A DNA stretch of 64,000 bases from Lineus longissimus (GCF_910592395.1 NC_088308.1:14335001-14399000), one strand, 5' to 3'; counted from the stretch's first letter, positions 23,001 to 35,466 are shown. Notes: generated from the sequence alone by a model not told the origin. Program-made: numbers and translations.

Positions 23001-24000
23001 GATGGTTGAAATTCTACAAATTGCACAATTCTTTGTTAAATATCATTAGTAGGAGTTAGCCACATGTTTCATTTGAACTTTCTTATTTCAAAGACCACAA
23101 TCATAGCATTTTAACAAAACTTTTTCTTGCACGCGTTAAAATTCAAACATATGTTAGATATTTGGCTTTGACTTGCGGCAGACAAGCGTTCACCAACGCC
23201 GTTCGCAGCAGAAAAATGCTGTGAACGCCGAAGTTGGCGGCGGATGTACTGCAGGCTTTAACTTCCCTTCGCCCAGTCGTCGTCTAATTAACTTTCTTAT
23301 CTTGACCACGCCATCTCTCTAAACTCCCGAACATGGAGGCCTGGAGCATTCCAGCCAAAGGTATTATAAGTATCACACAGACTGCTACCTGTTCGTTATT
23401 CCTGACCCAAGCCGATTCGTCTTTGGTTCTTTGATTATACTTCGTTGAATTTTAATGATTCCATCACTGTTTTGAAGCTCAACTCAGTTTCTAGCGGAAT
23501 TTGCTAGATCAACGGATTTCCTCTCTTAAAACCATATTTACATTCATCAGACACACCCTACAAACCATACAGTAACGCATAAACATAAGATATAACTAAT
23601 CATCAATTAAAACAATAATGTGATTTTACATTATACGACTTCTCGTTGACAAAAGGAACTGGGTCACAGATTTGTTGACCCCATTATAATGGAAACTTAC
23701 CTGGAATAGGTTTTTTAACCAATATTTCTTTCAAACAAACTTAGTTCATCAGCATTAACAATCCGCCCGCCGTTTGTCCAGTTATTCAAAAAACCTATAT
23801 TTATCAGTTTATCAGCCATAAAACCAAAGTTATTGCCCACCCCATTCCTCCAAAAAACAGCATCACTGCTGGAATGTTGTGTTGTATATTGGTAAGAGTT
23901 AATCATCAAATGCCAAAGAAGTCGTTTGTTGTTTTTTCAGTGTGAACCCGTGCTCAACAGCGTGGAAGGAGACGCCCTTTCGGCGGCAGTGGTCCTAAAC
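20001..24000. other. 4 kb without a recognisable gene
   Basis: Short frames on both strands (for example 20497-20781 minus and 22677-22934 plus) show no domain I recognise. Part of this may be decayed internal sequence of the BEL/Pao element detected downstream, but no motif supports that. An 11-bp-stem hairpin (CGCTCGTATCT-TCGC-AGATACGAGCG) lies just outside at about 24048-24073. Confidence 0.45.
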
Positions 24001-24174
24001 GGAGAGTTTGATTTGACCGCGATCTGGCAGTGAAAGTTTATGGCATCGCTCGTATCTTCGCAGATACGAGCGAAATTAAACGTAAGGTGGCTAAGGGTTC
24101 GATTACCAGAAATATTCATGCACTTGAGAAACTTGTTTACTGCCAGTCGAGACCAGGCACCGTAAGCACAGTAC

Positions 24175-24360
24175 GTGGACGAAAATCAAAACCAGATCAA
24201 AACCTCATTCAAAACCCGTGATCATGGTGTTTTGGCACGACACCATCTCTTCCAAAACTTTTATGGTAACCCTTTCAAGTGCACCGATTGGTATGGCATG
24301 TTTAATACTATAGTTGACGCCATTCGAATAACCGACATCTTTAGCATTCCTATGTCGGTC
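24175..24360 (+). pseudogene. BEL/Pao gag fragment (DUF1759-like)
   Basis: The translation contains ARHHLFQNFYGNPFKCTDWY followed by GMFNTIVDA. This matches the conserved gag pattern of BEL/Pao elements, in which a 'LP+L..P.F.G.P..W..W...F...VD' block forms the DUF1759 domain. The frame is open only for 67 residues and the usual continuation is missing. Integrase and RNase H pieces in the same orientation follow within 2 kb, so most of the element has been lost. It is a dead fragment. Confidence 0.6.
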
Positions 24361-25429
24361 TCGCCAAAGCAGAAATAAGGAGTTTTGGGTAAAATGGGGC
24401 CTTCTATTAGAAGCGTTGTCAGGAAAGATTTGGCAAAAGATTTGGCAAAAGCAATTTCTTGTCCGAGCGTATATAGAGAAACAGCAGATGGCGCCATCAA
24501 TTGTTGAATGTAACATGACTACCATGTGAAACTTGGCATCATCGCTAGTCGTTATGAGATTTCAATATCTCGGGTAGGAAGGTGATTCGATTTGCGAACT
24601 CGTGGTCAGCAAATTGTCAGAAGGTATGAAATTCAGATGGGAGAGGCAGTTGAGTAAAGGAGGAATAGATCAGCCTAAGTTATAGATAAGTGGCTACAAC
24701 AAGTCAAGGCCTACAAATTTATTTCCTACAAAGCCTAGTCAAAGGTCAATGTTAGAATCTTCCAATATCCGCTTCAGAATCGTATAAAAAGTCATTTTCA
24801 GCTCTACACCACTAAAATGTCCGCTAGGGGACGGCATGCACATGGTCACGGAATGTCCAAGGTTCCGTGCTTTGACATTTCACAAGCGCGTTGAAATAGT
24901 TCAGCTGCATTAACTTTGTTTTGTGTGGATTATTGTTGGTTCGGTTAATGTATGGCAAATAGATGTGATGAGCGCATCATTGATTCTTGCATCGGAAAGG
25001 CTCTCAATCCTCAGGAACAGAACAAAACCAATTGAGATAAGAACTGCTCCTCCTGGACCATTGGTCCCGTTTCAGGAATCAAAACATTTTCTGAAAATTG
25101 CATGCATGTTCATGTTAAAACTGAAATTGATCTTTATTGTCTGAACTCGTTCAAGAATGGTCGAAAACGGAATCATTTGGTTGTAGTTCACTCGGAAGAG
25201 AGCTCTAGAAATTAATTAATATTTTCCTTCCTAACAACATGTATCTGGATGAAAAGTGACCGCAATATATTCATTGCAATATACTGCTAGAGACCAGTAA
25301 AATGTTGCGGAAGCGGTTTTCAGTAGCAATAAAGCTTTTCAGATCCAGAGCGATCAGGTCGCCAAGTTTCTCATGCAATTTCTGGCGTAAACGGTTGGGA
25401 TGGGATACGTAGGTGACAGTTGATCAGAA

Positions 25430-26245
25430 TGCGGTTTTCACCGATTGTCTGAGTAGCATGGATGAGTTAAAATCATTGTCTATTCCTAGATTATATCGAT
25501 CGTGAATCCAGCAGGACTATAACAGATTGGAATATTCAGTTACATACATTTGTACCATTCCCAAATTCGAACTTCGAGCTGCAGGAACACGCCTGGCTGA
25601 TTCCATTCTCTATCATATCTCAGAGAGATATTTCTGGTCCGACACGTCACCCAATATTAATCGCAAATACAATTGCTGAAATTCTAGGCCTTGGGAAAAT
25701 AAATATTGCCGATGATAGTACTCGTGGTCTCACTGCTGAGGCTTTGATTAATGCACATTTTTAGATTCTGATAGCCTGTTGCAGTCACCTAGTCGAATTG
25801 AATAAATCCGCGTTTGCGTATAGTTCAAGTTTCCGGTCATTCTTTGTCCCAAAAAAATCAAGTGATTCATAATTTTAAGGAATCACCGGCTTGTGTTCCA
25901 TGAAGGCAGTGATACTTGCAGCATAAAGCGCGCTCCGCCATCCGCAGACTCCTTAAGATTGTGTTAATGATACCTAAGCCGCGACACTAGAGCCAAAATT
26001 CCACCCCACTGATGGCTGATTTACCGAAAATCAGACTTTTTGGTTGCACCCCAGTGTTCAATGCATGCACATTTGATTAATTTGGTCTAATCATAGTTAC
26101 GCAATTCAGTTGTTTTGTTTGTGTGTTTAGATACCAAGGTCATCCGTATCGCCCAAGTATCATTTACTCCGATAACGGTACAAACTTCGTTGGTGCCGAA
26201 CGCGAGCTCTGAAGATGTATTGAGCAATGGAATCAGTATAAAATT
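25430..26245 (+). pseudogene. BEL/Pao pol fragments: RNase H and integrase
   Basis: Several short pieces in different frames line up in pol order. At about 25440-25500 is FTDCLSSMDELKSLSIPRLY, the end of the polymerase. At about 25565-25650 is FELRAAGTRLADSILYHIS, then YFWSD, the RNase H part. At about 25665-25765 is NIADDSTRGLTAEAL, matching the 'ADD.SRG' box. At about 26125-26245 is PSIIYSDNGTNFVGAEREL, the second catalytic Asp region of the integrase. Stops and frameshifts lie between all of them. The integrase is cut at about 26250 by Tc1 copy B. Confidence 0.78.
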
Positions 26246-26251
26246 TGCGTT

Positions 26252-27300
26252 CTGACAAAAAGCGATGCCTAAATGCCACTTGAGTGAAGTAGAGGTTGCT
26301 CGAACAATAGGGATGCTGGAAGCTGGCTTCAGTCAGGGACGAGTAGCTGAGATGATTGGTGGGCACAACTGACGACACCGGGAGACAGGGCAATACTCAG
26401 AGAGACACCGTACTGTCCGCCCATCAGCAACGACTGCAACGGATAACCGCTAGTAAGGGACTCTTTGTCGTCGTAACTGCTTCAGTTGTGCTTGCAGACT
26501 CAATAACAAATTCACTGCTGCAACTTGGGTGACTGTTTCAAATCAAAACCATCCGCAACCTACTTCTCAGAGCCGACATCCATGCCAGGAGACCACTGCA
26601 TTGCATCCCTGCTCACAGAAGAATCCGTCTCAATTGGGCTCGTGATCATGTTGGGATGGACCCACCAGCAATGGCGCCGGGTTCTGTTCTCAGATGCAGC
26701 CTGGACCACAATGATAGACGTTTTAGAGTCTGGAGACAAAAGGGAGAGAGATTTGCAGATAACTGCATCGCCGAATATGACCGCTTTATTGTGGAGGCGG
26801 AATCAGCTACGGTCAACGCACTTGCCTCTATCTGGTCCCAAGGGGGAGCAATTTCAGGTGTGAGGTACAGAGATGAAATCGTGGAACCTTTTGTGGAACC
26901 TTTCGTTCGCTGGGGAAAATTTCATTTTCATGGACGACAACGCCCGTCCCCACACAGCGAAGGACGCAGTACCTGGCGGATCATGGAATTGAGCTTATGG
27001 ACTGCCCAGCGAAATCCCCGGACTTGAATCCGATTGGGACATGTTTGGAAGGAGTATTTGAGCGCTTGAGCTGCAGCCAAATGGGTTGGTGTGGCCTGCA
27101 TGGGATGGGATGTGGCTGCATGGGATGCACCTGATGTCAGGGATGTTAATCGTGTCAGATAAACTCAATGAGACAGCGGTGTCAGGCTGTTATTGCAACA
27201 GGGGCAGGCCATACTCGCTACTAACCTTGCTGAGATTGATGACAAGACATTTAGGCTAAAATTATGAAAAAGTTGACACACCAAAACACCCATTTTCAGG
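26252..27300 (+). mobile_element. Tc1/mariner element copy B
   Basis: Aligned with copy A from GATGCCTA(A/G)ATGCCACTTG (26264) onward, and extends further 3', through the catalytic region to CACACCAAAACACCCATTTT (27276-27295), the inverted form of copy A's left end. It lies inside the BEL/Pao integrase fragment, so it inserted after that element. The left terminal repeat is missing. Confidence 0.8.
26264..27060 (+). pseudogene. Tc1-like transposase, decayed
   Basis: The same protein as copy A, with more 3' sequence. Visible pieces are WTHQQWRRVLFSDA followed by AWTTM (the ESRF segment is deleted), GDKRERDLQI in a shifted frame, RYRDEIVEPFVEPFV, then KFHFHGRQRPSPHSE, the decayed form of the 'FMDDNARPHTA' block. 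In shifted frames, DHGIELMDCPAKSPDLNPI-like remains follow to about 27050. At least four frame changes and several stops occur. It cannot encode a working enzyme. Confidence 0.82.
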
Positions 27301-28900
27301 TTGTGACAAGTTTAGAAAGAAGTTGTGCGGCAACTGGAACAAACCCCATGTGAAATTGATTACTGTGTCTTGGAGGTTATACAGGACATTCATATTTAGG
27401 CATTTTCTGGTCTGTACTGTAAAAAAATAAAAAGTGGTCGTTAACTTTCATGAGTAGACGAAATGGGTAAGCGAAATTGGGATAAAATGGGAGTAAGTGA
27501 AACACTTATATAACACTGAAAGGTTATTTCGGCGATGGCCGATTAGCAGTTCTCAGTCTCCTATTAAACTGCACTTCTAAACACAAAGTAGGCCAGAAGT
27601 CTTTCAAATAAGCCCTATTTTTCGTTCGTAGGGGAATCCCTTGGATGGGATGATGAACGAAAAAAATTAGTATCAGATAGGATTAAATGTATTATGTAGT
27701 AACGAATTCAACTAAATAATTATAACGAAATGTTTCTAAATAGCTTCTGGGCTGTTTAGGTCGTCCAGAGTCTGAAGTTACCATTAAATTACTGACGCCC
27801 TCAATAAATTACTAATAAATTACTGACGCCCTCTGTTATTACCCAGAAAAATTTTCTCAACAAAATTACATAGTACGTCATCAGATCTTGGCAAATTCTA
27901 CTAAAGTCATCATTTTTGTGAAGCAGATTCATCCAGGGCAGACACCTGAAAAAGGGAAAAATGAGGTACGGCAGGCATCTTGGAAGTTAGGACAAGGGGC
28001 GATATTTTGTAAGGCATCTATTTGGCGCTACAAGGTATATCGCAATAACTAGTTCTGATTCGCACACACAATTATGCTATGGATGGTTTAAAGTCCCCAA
28101 TTGCGCTCTGGTAGATCATCATATAGCAGCCTATCCGAAAGACCATACGCTTGTCACAATGTACATTCAAATAGCCTATTTAAAAGACACGTCAACATTT
28201 TCTAACAAAACATTCATTACCATTATAGCGCTGCTTGGAAACAGTATTGGTCACGTCACGTCAATGAATTTTGTCAAATTAGCAAACGGTAGGTATCTTG
28301 CATGCATCGTCAAAGTGCTACTGCATAGGACACTGTCACAGTTCCTGCAATAAGAATACTAGCTTTGTAAGCAACTAGGCCCCACAATAAAAATAAAAAT
28401 GATTTACCTCTTACCATAGCATAGCATATTAATCCTTCTTTTCATAACAAACGGCGGAACAGTTACTGAAAGCAGCCATGTCCCTGCCACCTGAAACCGT
28501 GGTCAATCTCTTGGTCAGTGTTGTCCACCCAATGACAGTTGAACAAGTCAAAAGGCAACGACATGCGTGAATGCCGTATAAGCAGACACATCTGGCCAGG
28601 TGTTAAAGTTGACATTGTGGGCAGCAGATGCCCAACGACGGCCCATCATCAAAGGCTCCATAATCCAATTGACAGATGCGAAGACCAAGGACTTCTGCAC
28701 AGTTTTCCATCGCCTAGACTAGGTCAGCAACCCTCAAAGACTACAGGGACACAACAGATGATCCTACAGATGAAAACCCAGTTGCTAATTGATACACCCA
28801 TTGACTCAATGGAAGAAGTTGTCAATGGTGACACACGAGAGTATAAAGTTGACAATGTCTCATTGGCTCGTCCATTTTACATGGTGTGTGGAACAACCTG
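27301..28900. other. No gene recognised
   Basis: Small frames (28159-28353, 28539-28901) have no domain. ATTACTGACGCCCTC is repeated twice at 27785-27832. Nothing else was supported. Confidence 0.45.
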
Positions 28901-28908
28901 AAGCCTAT

Positions 28909-28952
28909 GCCTATGACGGTCACTTTCTTGTTAGAAAGTGACCGTCATAGGC
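28909..28952. repeat. Perfect 20-bp-stem hairpin
   Basis: Arms GCCTATGACGGTCACTTTCT (28909-28928) and its exact inverse (28933-28952) with loop TGTT. Perfect identity suggests a recent origin. Confidence 0.9.
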
Positions 28953-29039
28953 ACGTTAACTCTCTGAGGGACAAAGTTTTTTTACGATAGATTTTAGTCA
29001 AAATACCCCAACGAATATGATTGACATGATTGTGGGCTG

Positions 29040-31030
29040 AATAGGAGAGAAAGAGAATAGGTGTATTGGAATTATTTTAGGGGTAGTGAACTGCCTTTCA
29101 AGTGGGACCTAAGTAAGCGTCATAATAATGATGTTGAAATTCTCTAGAAAGTATTAGATTTCCACAAAAGTGTTATGTATAGTCTTTACACAGTTTCCCT
29201 GGTCAGACACACCAAAAATATCATAAAAAATGAATTTAGTAGGTAATTTTGATCAAGAATGGTGAATTTTGAGAAACATATCTCTTGGAACAATCTTGAT
29301 ATGGCAAACCTTTAGGACAGTAGGCCGACCCATTAGATCACTATAGCACCAGGGTAAATACTGATGCAGACATACCAAAACACATACATCATGTGTAATG
29401 ATATGAACTAACTTTGACACAAAGAGCACTTCTTGTGTGAAACAAAATTGATCCAGTACCTTACAACCAGTCGACAAGGAGGATACCGCGGTGACGTCAC
29501 GGCTTTTCCAAGATGGCGCTGCATATTGTAAACAAACTCGATCCACAGCAAAGGGAAAATCAAGTCATCAAAAAAGTTAGATTTTTCGCATCAAATCAGA
29601 GTTATTAGTACTTTTCTGCTATGAAATAATTTTTCAGACAATAGGCTATCATTTGAATAATGAAAAGTGCTCTTTTGATGGGGAAAAATAGGGTTTTTTA
29701 AACCAAAATAGCCGGGCACCGATCTTCCAAAATTAGCGATGGTTTCAAAACAGTCTCCCAGATATGGGACAATCTCTTCATTATCATATAATGGGATTTG
29801 GAGGCATGTTTACAGATTTTACAAGTTCGAGACCTGTAATACCTAAAACTCGCATTGATCCCCTCTATTTGTCGAGTTAGCGCCCCTGTAAGATCATGCA
29901 TTTTCAGACACTAGAACGAAATCTTCCTGCGGATATCGCGGTTTCGGTGATGATTTAAGGAGAAATTGACTGTTCTTAGAGTTCTATGGGACAGAAATGA
30001 GTTCATACTTCATGAATACATGAATATATTATGATATGGGCGGCTTCTAAGTCAAAACAATAACAAACTCAACTGCATCTCTACTGTATATTGCGTAGTG
30101 CATTGCCTAGTGTATTTCGTAGTGTATTTTAGCGGAGACATTATTTCCGCACTAATATGGGTCGGGATCACGTGATGTGACGTCACCGCGGTATCCTCCT
30201 TGACCAGTCGAAGAATACTTTCACCCCGTTGCCATGGAAACGCACAGAAACTGGAGGATACCACGAAAATTGCAAGAACCTTTCAGTTTTCTGACTTTCT
30301 CTGAGCAGATACACCAGATTTAACTTCTTGACTGGATTTAGGAGTCAATATCCATCAAGGATAGGGAATTTGGCAACAAAATATGGTGTAATTAGCTTTT
30401 TACAACTGTTTTTGTGCAAGTTGGGTCAGCGCCGCATTGTCACTTTGCTGCATAGTCGACATTGAACAAAAGTGTTTCCGTTACTACACAACGATATGTC
30501 TTATGGATGGTACTGAAGACAGTTTGGCACACAATAGACTGGTTGTGTGGAGTAACATTTAGGGTAGTGAACCGCTTTTCAACTGGTCCAAGAATAATCA
30601 TATTTTCACCCCGTTGCCATGGAAACGTACAGAAACTGAAAAATACCACGAAAATTCCAAGAACCTTTCAGTTTTCTGACTTCTGAACACTTTCTTCGGG
30701 GAAATACACCAAATTTAACATCATGACTAGATTCTACAGGCAATACTCATCAAGGATGGTGAATCTGGCAATAAAAAATATGGGGAAATGAGGTTCTTAC
30801 AACCATTTTCTCTCGATGTTAGGTGGGTGCTTCATGGTCACAGGAGTTCCATTGGCAAATAATGGTCAATACTACCTCAGTCAAATCACAACTACGTATA
30901 TACTGAGCATATTATTGAGGACAATGAATGGAGCGATGATTGGTGAGGGTCATGAACTCTCTTTCTGATAGTATAGAATATTGGTCATACCGTCACCGTG
31001 TTGCCATGGAAAGTATATCCAAAAAGAGGA
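29040..31030 (+). repeat. ~385-bp tandem array with GTTGCCATGGAAA core
   Basis: GTTGCCATGGAAA appears at about 30228, 30613 and 31000, a spacing near 385 bp, within longer similarity (ACCACGAAAATT..CAAGAACC, CTTTCAGTTTTCTGACTT, CATCAAGGAT..GG). A partial earlier unit starts near 29080 (GGGTAGTGAACTGCCTTTCA) and is cut by the MITE at 29475. The core is an X-box-like palindrome of the kind bound by RFX proteins. Confidence 0.7.
29475..30202. mobile_element. MITE, 26-bp perfect TIRs, 9-bp TSD
   Basis: TIRs 29475-29500 and 30177-30202 are exact inverted copies beginning CAAGGAGGATACCGCGG and containing TGACGTCAC. The flanks carry ACCAGTCGA at 29466-29474 and 30203-30211. A 9-bp duplication fits the Mutator superfamily. 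The interior has no ORF. It is inserted in a unit of the ~385-bp tandem array. Confidence 0.92.
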
Positions 31031-31062
31031 ACTTTTTCTCAGCATCCTGACTGTTTAGATAG

Positions 31063-31197
31063 GAAATCGGGGGTTCTGGCCAAGACGGGGGGGGGGCAGT
31101 AAGAACCCCTGATACTTCAGGTTGGCCATATGAAATCAGGGGTTCTGACCAAGACGGGGGGGGCAGTAAGAAACCCTGATACTTCAGGTTGGCGATA
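31063..31197 (+). repeat. 69-bp tandem duplication with G tracts
   Basis: GGGGTTCTG(G/A)CCAAGACGGG followed by CAGTAAGAA(C/A)CCCTGATACT occurs twice with period 69. The G runs are 11 and 8 long. Minus-strand frames through it are not genes. Confidence 0.9.
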
Positions 31198-31463
31198 TAA
31201 GTGGTCCGACATAACATGCAACCTCAACAGATTGGACTAACAACTATGTCAGCAGTGAAACATAATGATTATTGCTAAAATGTCAAGAACTACAATAATT
31301 CCTAAAAAAGGAAATATTCATCATGATAAAACCGCGATTGGATGACAAAAATCCATGCGATACTTGAAAATCAAGAGAATTTTAGCTACTAGTAGATGTA
31401 CATTTAGTATCACACAAATAGAAGTGGAGTAAAGACAAATGCAGTTCCAGTGCAATAATACAA

Positions 31464-31735
31464 ACATGGGCCGTGAAAACCGCAAAAAATCTGTACATGG
31501 TTTTGTAAGCAGTCGTCGCTCGCGCAAACTTGTCTTGCATGTTTTTGTGAAAGAGGACGTCACGCGGTGGTATAAAAAAACAGACGTTGGGTGGCGCTCG
31601 AGACGGGTCATCCTATTTAGCGTCTAGTGGCGACCAGTGGCGTCCAACGCGAAATAATAAGGTGTATATGGTTAAAAATGTCTTCAAGCTCCTAAAACAC
31701 TTTCAATAAACAAGATTTAGAAGTTTGGTGGAGTT
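31464..31735 (+). repeat. Inverted repeat IR-L (partner at 40385-40806)
   Basis: Shares ATGGGCCGTGAAAACCGC, GGCGCTCGAGACGGGTCATC, GTGGCGACCAGTGGCGTCC and CTCCTAAAACACTTTCAATA with the partner in opposite orientation. Weaker similarity continues inward to about 31835 (CTAGGCCACAGCAG). It contains one copy of an ~88-bp unit that is present three times in the partner. Confidence 0.85.
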
Positions 31736-31839
31736 TGCAAACCCAGTTTTTGAATAATTATCACCAGAAAACACGGCGGTTCAAATCACCACAAATTGTG
31801 TGTTTTAGTTTTCTAGGCCACAGCAGTGATAATCACCAG

Positions 31840-32386
31840 CGGAAACGGGGTCACTGTCATCTCCTTGGCAATACCTTTGTTTCAAAATGGCAGCCATGAA
31901 TAGAATAGTGTGAGGTCTGCCACTTCTAATGACTAATAAATGTCTGTCTCTAAGTGAACGTTGTGTTTTCTTGTTTACTGCTTCCCGTATCACATATCAG
32001 ATCATTTAAGGTCAAATTATTTTCTTGCTTCTCATTCTTAAAAGTGGTTTACAACGTGGCATGACTGTAGCATTGGATTATGTGTGGTTTCCTCATGAAA
32101 ATGGATAATCTAGCATAGAATTATGGGGGGTTCTCTGGTTCTGAGGCCAATTTTGTTTCTTTTATTCAATAAAGGATATCCTCAAATTTCGGAATATATC
32201 AGCATTAGTCTGTAAGGATTTGGATATTTCATGAATTCAAGGTTATTTTGCACACCCATTATGTGTGTTTATTCGTCGAGAAATAGTTCTGACACATGTG
32301 GTGCATTTACAGATTTGTGCTGGGTGCTAGGTGCTTGTTTACAACGATCTATTTACATATCCGTGAAAAATCAAGGTTCAAAGAAT
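31840..32386. other. No gene recognised
   Basis: Only short frames without domains between IR-L and the 3' end of LINE-2. Confidence 0.45.
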
Positions 32387-35300
32387 TTAACTAGTGCACA
32401 GAAAATCAATCATTTCTGTTAATTCCCTATGATTAAACGCCGCATCCCCTACGTCTCGCATGACCATCAATTCGCTAATCTGTTCCGCTAACCTATTTTG
32501 CCCGTTCTTATCATTCACTATATAAAAAACCCTCAACATATCTCCCCAGCTGTCCACATTGTTCCTATCTAACCCATATTTTGCATACAACATGTTGACA
32601 CTTCTCCCCAGTGAAGATTCACTCCCCTGACACACAAGTTTAAAACACAAGCTGACAAATACATTCTTAGATGAAGACATACCACCCATAAAATTCATTA
32701 ACCGTTTTTCTAGTTCAATTTCAATACAAAAGTCGTGAACAATGCACGGCAGTAAATCATTGTGAGTCCTGTATGGTAGATTTAAAACCCGTTGCAGACA
32801 CTTCCGCCACGCAACAAACAATTCCTCCATATAAGGCTTAGACAAGTCCAGAAGCTGGGAACCATATAAAGACATACAAAAACTTTTGAAAAGTGCGTAC
32901 CTTACATGCGCATGGGCAAATCTGAACTGTGCCATTAACATGTTAGTTCTTTTGTACAAGTCATTTATTAAAAGCTCTACTCTTCTCCGATCAACACGAG
33001 GACCCAAAATAATACCGAGGTGTTCTTCCTCCATAGATATGAGTATCTGTGTGCCCTCAAAAAACAATGCCCTTGGTGGATCATCTAACCCAAAAACTAA
33101 AAATCTACTTTTTGATGCATTGAACGAAATATTAAAGTCAATTGAAAAACAACTTGCTGTACTCAACATTTTCTTCAACCCACGTAATGAGGGTGCAAGC
33201 ATGATTAGGTCGTCTGCGAAGGCAAAGACGCCACAAAAGAGGTTACCAACATGGCACCCAAAACCAGCCTTCTTTAAATTCGCCACTAGCTCATCTATGT
33301 AAATACCAAAGAGTACAGGAGACAATACACCACCTTGTTTCACACCATTAGAGACAGCAAATTCTGCTGAGACACATTCCCCCCATTGAACTCTCACCCG
33401 TTGTTGGGTGTATAAAGATGCCAGAAACCTTGCCGCAAACGGGCACAACCCTTTTTTAGTCAAAAGACAGAATAACTTTACAAAATGCACGCAATCAAAA
33501 GCCCGGCTAGCGTCCAGCATGACACAATATACTGCTGTGTTACAGCTTTTATAATAATTAATGACCTCATTTACAATTGAACTGCACGCCGCCGTAGAAA
33601 CACCAGTCTTAAAACCAAATTGAGCATCGGAGGTCTGTAAAACCTTCTCATACTTTTTTAAGAAAATGTTGTCCATAATTTTTCCGATGATGCTACTTAA
33701 AGAGATACCACGATAATTATCTGAGACATTTAAAGACTTTCTGCTGTTCTTCGGAATTGGAATAACTCTGGTTTGAACGAAACCACGGGGACAATAACCA
33801 TGACTCATCATGGAACTCAATAAAAGTGACAAATACACATTTAACCTTTGACTCCCATTGATAAAAAGATCTGACATTATTTTAGGATTACTATCCGTCT
33901 TTCCGCGCTTTAATCGCCTGATCCCACCAACTACCTCTTGGAATGAAATACCATGACTGGCATCACAATTACCATCCCGACAACCACTGGCGATTCCTAA
34001 ATCCAGATCCCTCTTCAAGTCATTCATCTCATTTACATTGTACGACACCGAGTTATACAAACTTTTGAATTTTTCGCCAAAGAGATTACATGTAGCGTCC
34101 ATGCCACTAACTCCGTCCATGCTATTTGGTTGCATAGCTCTTGTTCCCTTAACCTTCTTCACATTCTTCCAAAACTCATTTTTATCATTATTTCCGAGTG
34201 ACTCGGCTAACTTATTAGCTGCAACCCTATCATGATTTGTCTTGTTTCGTTTAACTGATAGATGATACATGGCCCTTGTATGGCGCCTTATGTCAGCGAT
34301 CACCCCCAGCCGCGGCCTACCATTCTCCTTCCAGAGATTATGCCAGAACATAGCTCGTTGCCTATACTCTTTCACCTCATCGGTCCACCCGGCTCTGCCC
34401 TGGTCCTCACGTACCCCACTTTTCACATGTTTTAGAGGTATAGATTCCTCCCCAGCCGAAATGCACGCCGCAATGATCTCCTCATGAAGCCGATCAATTA
34501 CCTCATTGTGCATGACACAGAATGGATCGCCGCAGCGTGTCAGGTCATCCGGGATAGCAATAACTCTCAGGTTTTCATCTAAAGCCTCTTTGTATCTCAT
34601 AATGTCCTCAGGTCCTGCTTTATCCCAGTCTAGTATTTGCCTAGACTCATTTCTTACGTCCTTATTTTCATATCCAAAGACCTGAACATCAGTACTCAAT
34701 ATCATAGAAAGGCTGGAGTGATCTGAGGGGTTGTCAGCCCTATGCAGAGCAGTGTACTGCTCGATCCTATTAAAAACATTTTCTGAGATTATAAAATGAT
34801 CCAAAAGGGATCTTGCGCCTGTGATCTTACTCTCAAATGTATATTCTACATTACATACGGCATGCGTTCTTCCACAGAACAGACTCTCCCTCTCCAAAAA
34901 GTTCAACAACGCCCTAGTATTATCTGACCCGGCCCTGCTGAAGTCGGTATTCCAATCCCCTCCAATAATAACATCATTAACATTTGACATTTCTATAATT
35001 GCAGAGATCTCTTGCAGGACACCATTAAAAATTTCAATATCTTGCCCATCAGTAGGCATGTACACATTTATCAACAACATTTCATTTTGTAAACCAGGGC
35101 TATCAACCTGCACAGCGCATACCCTCTTTGATTCCCATTGAATTGGTTTAACACATGCATCACTATGAGCGTTCCACGCGATTGCAGCGCCACCGTGAGG
35201 CCTGCCAACCAACAAAGATTCACTTGCCATACCAGTGACACCATGAATATTAATGGTACTCCCAATTTCACTACCAAGTTCTTAAGTTGCTCATTATACA

Positions 35301-35466
35301 ACCAATGTTCCTGTATGAAGAGGAAATCCGCATCCTTACTAAGGTCTCTTAAATATTCATGTCTACCAGGCCCAGTACCATTACTGTTGTAAGTAGTGCA
35401 TTTCAAAGTGTTCACAAGTGTAGCCAGAGTTATTGTCAGTAAAAGAATTAGGGACCTACTTATCAT
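32387..35466 (-). pseudogene. LINE-2 ORF2: endonuclease-reverse transcriptase, one frameshift
   Basis: The intended protein is about 1026 residues, close to LINE-1. Starting at ATG 35466 the frame gives a hydrophobic leader then TYNSNGTGPGRHEYL and FIQEHWLYNEQLKNL. A single base is missing near 35281, after which the long frame (35230 to 32387) carries NVYMPTD, GGDWNTDF, DHFIISE, SDHSSL for the endonuclease and NYRGISLSSIIGK, DASRAFDCVHF, NGVKQGGVLSPVLFG and FADDLIML for the RT. The C-terminus ends EMIDFLCTS, like DFLCTM of LINE-1. Only the one lesion is visible, so this copy is fairly young. Its start overlaps the end of ORF1 by 11 bases. Confidence 0.93.

Noticed and set aside
31439-31627. 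Recurring 'MGRENRKKSVH' peptide at 31.4 and 40.6 kb
   Set aside because: It comes from the inverted repeat pair; the frame is short, lacks a domain and is repeated as tandem 88-bp units.
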